A DNA stretch of 64,000 nt from Strongyloides papillosus (taxonomy: Eukaryota; Nematoda; Chromadorea; Rhabditida; Strongyloididae). The notes beneath the pieces were generated by a model. The model was given only the letters and a program-made list of their open reading frames with translations, had not been told where the DNA came from and searched no databases. Location of the stretch: NCBI GenBank assembly GCA_005656395.1, contig SRSI01000011.1:124001-188000 (forward strand), in the 5' to 3' direction. Positions 57,528 through 64,000 of this stretch are shown here, piece by piece. The translations under genes were made by a program, and so were the position numbers. Within the stretch, counting starts at the first letter, position 1, and every line of letters begins with the position of its first letter.

Positions 57528-58780
57528 TCATATAAATAATAATATTTCTTTTTTTGTAATCTTCTGTATACGAATTAGAAGACAAATGAGTAAGAAGATC
57601 AGATAAAGAGTATTCAACAGGTTGATTATATGAAAAATCTGTATTTTTTGTAATAAAAAAGTCATTTGTAAGGAGAAATGATTTAAATATATCCATGTTA
57701 AATAATTTTTTATCTTTATAAAATTGTTTTATCCAATCATATCTTTTTAATCTTTTATCGAAAGTCTCAAATCCAATACTACCTGTTCCAGGATTATTTA
57801 ACATTTCTAAACAATTTATCTGTTGGACTAAATTTTCATTGTTTGAAACAACTCTCATAGTTTTGATTGCTTATACAATCTTAATAAATCCTTTTCGCAG
57901 CAATTTTGAAGAAAATAAGGGTATAATGATTGGTAACATCCATATATAGTTTTCATCGCTGTTTGACTTATTTACCAAAGTAAGAAGTTGGGAAATTATT
58001 TTAAAGATATCAACAATAACTTTTTCATAGGAATAAGAGTTGTGTTGGAGATAGTAAACAAAAAATTTTATAAATTGGTTTGCCAATTCACTAGGAATAT
58101 TTGGACTGATAATCGACAACAATTTTAGCTCAATAATTTTCGTTTTTTTGAATGTTTCGTTAGTTTCTATATACAAATAAAAATAGTTTCCAAGGTTTCT
58201 AGCATATTTTTAAATAAATCATTTCCTGTGATAGTGTTATATTTCATTAAAAAATCTTATGTGTTTTGAGTCTCGTAAAATTCAGCAATTTTAATGAATC
58301 CAATAACTATTTGATCTTTAAGTGGAGCCATTGTATAGTTAGAAAGCAGTGAATTTGTTAGCATTTCAGTGACATCTGTCTCTAACAAAATAGGAAACAT
58401 TTCAGAATATTTACCCTTTTTCAAACAAATTTTCATATTGAATATTGCTAGCATATCTATGGAGAGAGCCAAATGAACAAAAAATTTTAGAAGATGATCT
58501 GGAAAAATAACATTAATTAACTTTGTATAATCTAAATGACTGACTGACTTCATTTTCATTGCAGTGTGTTTTGTTACAAGTTCATCCCAAAAGTATTTAA
58601 ATTTTTCTTCTGTTAAAAATGGTTGTCTACCAAAATTTGAAAATATCTGGACCTATGTTTGAGTTGCTTGTTCTCTTATATCTTTCAAAATTCCATTATA
58701 CTTAAAATTTATGTGTTCCACAGTGAAACTATCAACTTCTTCACCTATTTTTTTGTAAATTTCAAAATAATTTTATTAAA
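57520..58780 (-). pseudogene. Decayed alpha-helical gene
   Basis: One reading of the minus strand gives a continuous protein-like sequence of roughly 400 residues, broken by a TAG near 58,665, a TAA near 58,257, another stop plus a frameshift near 58,170 and a TAA near 57,871. Pieces include FLTEEKFKYFWDELVTKH, LLSIISPNIPSELANQFIKF and LKRYDWIKQFYKDKKLF. Helix-rich, HEAT-like composition; the parent gene is not recognised. At least four lesions, no start codon. Confidence 0.65.
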
Positions 58781-58823
58781 CATAAGATATAGCAAAGCAA
58801 TCTTTTATTAAACATAAGATATA
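58771..58823 (+). repeat. Direct repeat, 2 x 21 bp
   Basis: The word beginning ttttattaaacataagat is repeated exactly (58771-58791 and 58803-58823), followed by similar caaagca words. Marks the border between the two decayed loci. Confidence 0.7.
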
Positions 58824-58888
58824 TTACAAAGCATTATTACATAGCAACATTATAAAAACATAGATATTAATAAATTATAAGGCTTAAT

Positions 58889-59965
58889 AGATATATGTCC
58901 CTCCTTGTTCTTCGAAGATTTTCACGTCTTCCTTAACTGTAGTGTCGAATTGATGGCCTGTGTTTTGGTACCTTGGTGAACTTGATCTTACAACGTTTGA
59001 TGGTCCTCTGATTACGTATGTAAACCCGTTTCTTATGTCCTTGTAAAGATGTGGTCAAGTATCCTCAAATGCTTTTACCGATATTTCTCCACCATGAACT
59101 TCGTCATTCAGATAGAAGTTGAAAACTCATGTGTGAATAGATTAAGCGTTTTTTTCTTATAGACCCTGACTGGGTGCCAGTTTGACTTGTATGTTATGAC
59201 TCCACGTATTGTCCACCTATCGATGCGCGGGTTTAACTTGAAGATTTGGACTATGTTCCCGTTGTCTGCTCTAATAATTTCATCATCACGTACTCGTCTG
59301 ATAATATTGCTTGTCTTACTACTGGTGGAACTTGTCTGATTCCGAGACTGACTGAAGAGACGAGATCTACTATTACAATTAATCGTAAGAGGTGTAACGT
59401 GTGATTTGAAGTATTTGGTAGAGCTCTTGGAGTATTTGGTGGAGCACTTGAAGTATTTAGTGAGACCGGTGACACCGGCGGCCAGTAAACTTGAGTAGGT
59501 TAATTCAGTGAAACTAGGATTGCTTTCAAAGTCTCAAGATCATCTTCTGCAATACCATGATGTCTTTTTGGGTCTCCAACAATTGGTTTGTCCTGATCCA
59601 ACATCTTCAGGTTTCTTACTACTAGAAGACTTTTCACGACCTCTTCAATTGATTCCTTGTTTGTCGTGTAATCGAAAACGTTCACCAATGAACGCCGATT
59701 ACTCATCCTGAGGGTTTTGAATTTCATAGCTGTTGTATCTTTCAAAACAACGTTCCCATAATAGAAAACGCCGTCGTTGAGTACCAGTCAGATACTACAG
59801 CCGTCTACTGTCGGCGAACTTTCCTAGAAATTCAAAAAATTAACTACAAAATTTAGAAAAATAACTTACCAGTATTTGAAAAATTAGATTGGCTTCTTTC
59901 ACTTTGTCGTCCGCGAGTAAACCAAAAAAACCGTGGCTTAATTCATATACGGCAGACAGGGTAGT
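58889..59965 (-). pseudogene. Decayed multi-exon locus with higher GC
   Basis: Minus-strand coding-like sequence: AVYELSHGFFGLLADDKVKE, a 46-nt intron (59824-59869, GTAAGT...TTCTAG), ESSPTVDGCSI then TGA, LVLNDGVFYYGNVVL, later IVQIFKLNPRIDRWTIRGVI, and FTYVIRGPSNVVRSSS near the 3' end. Several stops and at least two frameshifts break it. The base composition is visibly richer in G and C than the flanks and the codons are less AT-biased, which suggests a different origin or slower AT drift. A Thr/Pro-rich repeat (SLNTSSAPPNTPRALPNTSN) is present. The family is not recognised. Confidence 0.55.
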
Positions 59966-60059
59966 AAATAATTACTAACAAACAGTACAATACATCATCA
60001 TTACTGGTCTTTATATAGAAGTAAAATAAACACATTACTATTTGCCGGTCGTGGAAACG

Positions 60060-60540
60060 CTGGACATTCGCTTGTTCATGGTTATCCATACTTTTTTCCT
60101 TTTTTTAAAAAATGCCATTTCGCTTACCCATAGACAAGCGAAATGATATAAATTTTTTTTATAAAAATTTGGATAAGTTTATTTTTTTCAGTTCCTTTCG
60201 TGGACCGTTTATATCTACTTCCTATATGCTGTGATTAATGACAGCAACGCATTCTTCTGGAATGCAATGCTCTAACTTTATAAAAAAGATGAATGAAACT
60301 AGTGTGCATTATTCGAAAAAATCATTAAAAATGGGTAGTTATACTATGAAACAATGTTAGTTTAAAATAAAAAAATGAAAAGTGCGTTTTCGCTTGTCCA
60401 TATTTTGTATGTTACAAAAAAAAATTCATTTCGCTTACCCAATGGACAAGTTGTAACAAAAAAATACTGTTTCGCTTAACCATAGGTAAGTCAGAATTTT
60501 AAAAATGCTATTTTGCTTACCCACAAACAAGGAAATGCCC
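60060..60540. repeat. Second copy of the MITE family with repeated TTTCGCTT motif
   Basis: 60,060-60,450 aligns with the intronic MITE at 54,554 (shared words ggacattcgcttg, ctatatgctgtgattaat/ctatatgcagtaattagt, ttcgcttgtccata). The motif TTTCGCTTRYCCA recurs about six times; at 60116-60145 it forms a perfect 10-bp hairpin, catttcgctt/aagcgaaatg. It has no coding capacity. Confidence 0.75.
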
Positions 60541-60948
60541 CTTTTCCTGTATCTGGTAGAGTCGGTGGAGTCAAACGAAACTTGATTTACAAAGTTTGCT
60601 CTAAAGAAGAATTGATGGCCTATGTCGCTGCATAGTAGCTTGCTGTTAAAAAATATAATTAGCTAAAAAATTGCATATACGAGCAAACAAATGCTAAAAA
60701 TTAAAAGGTGTCATCAACTCTAAATTTTAGCTTTCTTTTATAATAAAGATAAAAGAAATAAGGTGTAAAAAAGTATTTATATGATTTATAATAAGCCAAT
60801 TAAGATTTATAAAAAAGAATATTTAATATATTTTTAATAATAAAGCCTTTTTGTTAGAAAAAAGTTTCCAGATCAATATATTTGTACGTTGTTTTTTGTT
60901 TTTATCATTTAATAAGAAAGAAAAGTTAAAAAAAATGAGAGCAAACAT
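60541..60948. other. 3' flank of beta-tubulin, nothing recognised
   Basis: AT-rich 408 bp with poly(A)-type signals for the minus-strand tubulin gene. Confidence 0.5.

Positions 60949-64000
<3,052 letters not shown>

Overview
The window is AT-rich eukaryotic DNA from a nematode, most likely Strongyloididae (Strongyloides or a close relative). The reasons are the very low GC content, tiny introns (mostly 36-50 nt, GT...AG), astacin-like genes in a tandem array, a pepsin-inhibitor-3 family protein, worm-type Cys-rich secreted proteins and a Shaw-type potassium channel with a long first intron. Species is inferred from these traits, not proven. Exon joins were read by hand from splice sites and reading phase.

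Layout. 1-1,141: 3' part of a CHK/EcK-like kinase gene. 1,250-11,520: tandem array of three minus-strand astacin-EGF-CUB genes, all lacking the catalytic zinc motif, embedded in duplicated promoter and spacer blocks. A 2.2-kb LTR-like element has cut the C-terminal tail from the middle gene. 12,505-16,859: a disordered acidic protein, a 503-bp MITE with 29-bp perfect terminal inverted repeats, and an F-box-like protein. 17,727-30,470: mostly housekeeping genes: OPA1/EAT-3 dynamin, ETHE1 persulfide dioxygenase, two tandem HAD proteins, PA2G4/EBP1, a UCKL1-type uridine kinase, a 60-residue membrane protein and a single-pass membrane protein. 32,736-37,290: a secreted protein with two thrombospondin type 1 domains and a small coiled-coil protein. 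38,584-45,520: a Shaw/Kv3 channel with two candidate alternative first exons. 45,732-52,620: a WR1/lustrin-type Cys-rich secreted protein, CCZ1, a Q-rich secreted protein and a Lys-rich protein with an N-terminal hydrophobic segment.

53,693-64,000: a Gly/Cys-rich secreted protein built from repeated microexons with two MITEs in its introns, a pepsin-inhibitor-3-like protein, two decayed loci (one visibly richer in GC), a repeat sharing its sequence with the intronic MITE, and an intronless beta-tubulin with Tyr167.

How it fits together: housekeeping genes are interleaved with secreted, lineage-specific genes. The secreted set (dead astacins, aspartic-protease inhibitor, TSP1, WR1 and Gly/Cys proteins) would suit the cuticle, gut or host interface; that is inference. 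The most novel candidates are the dead-astacin array and the repeated-microexon gene.
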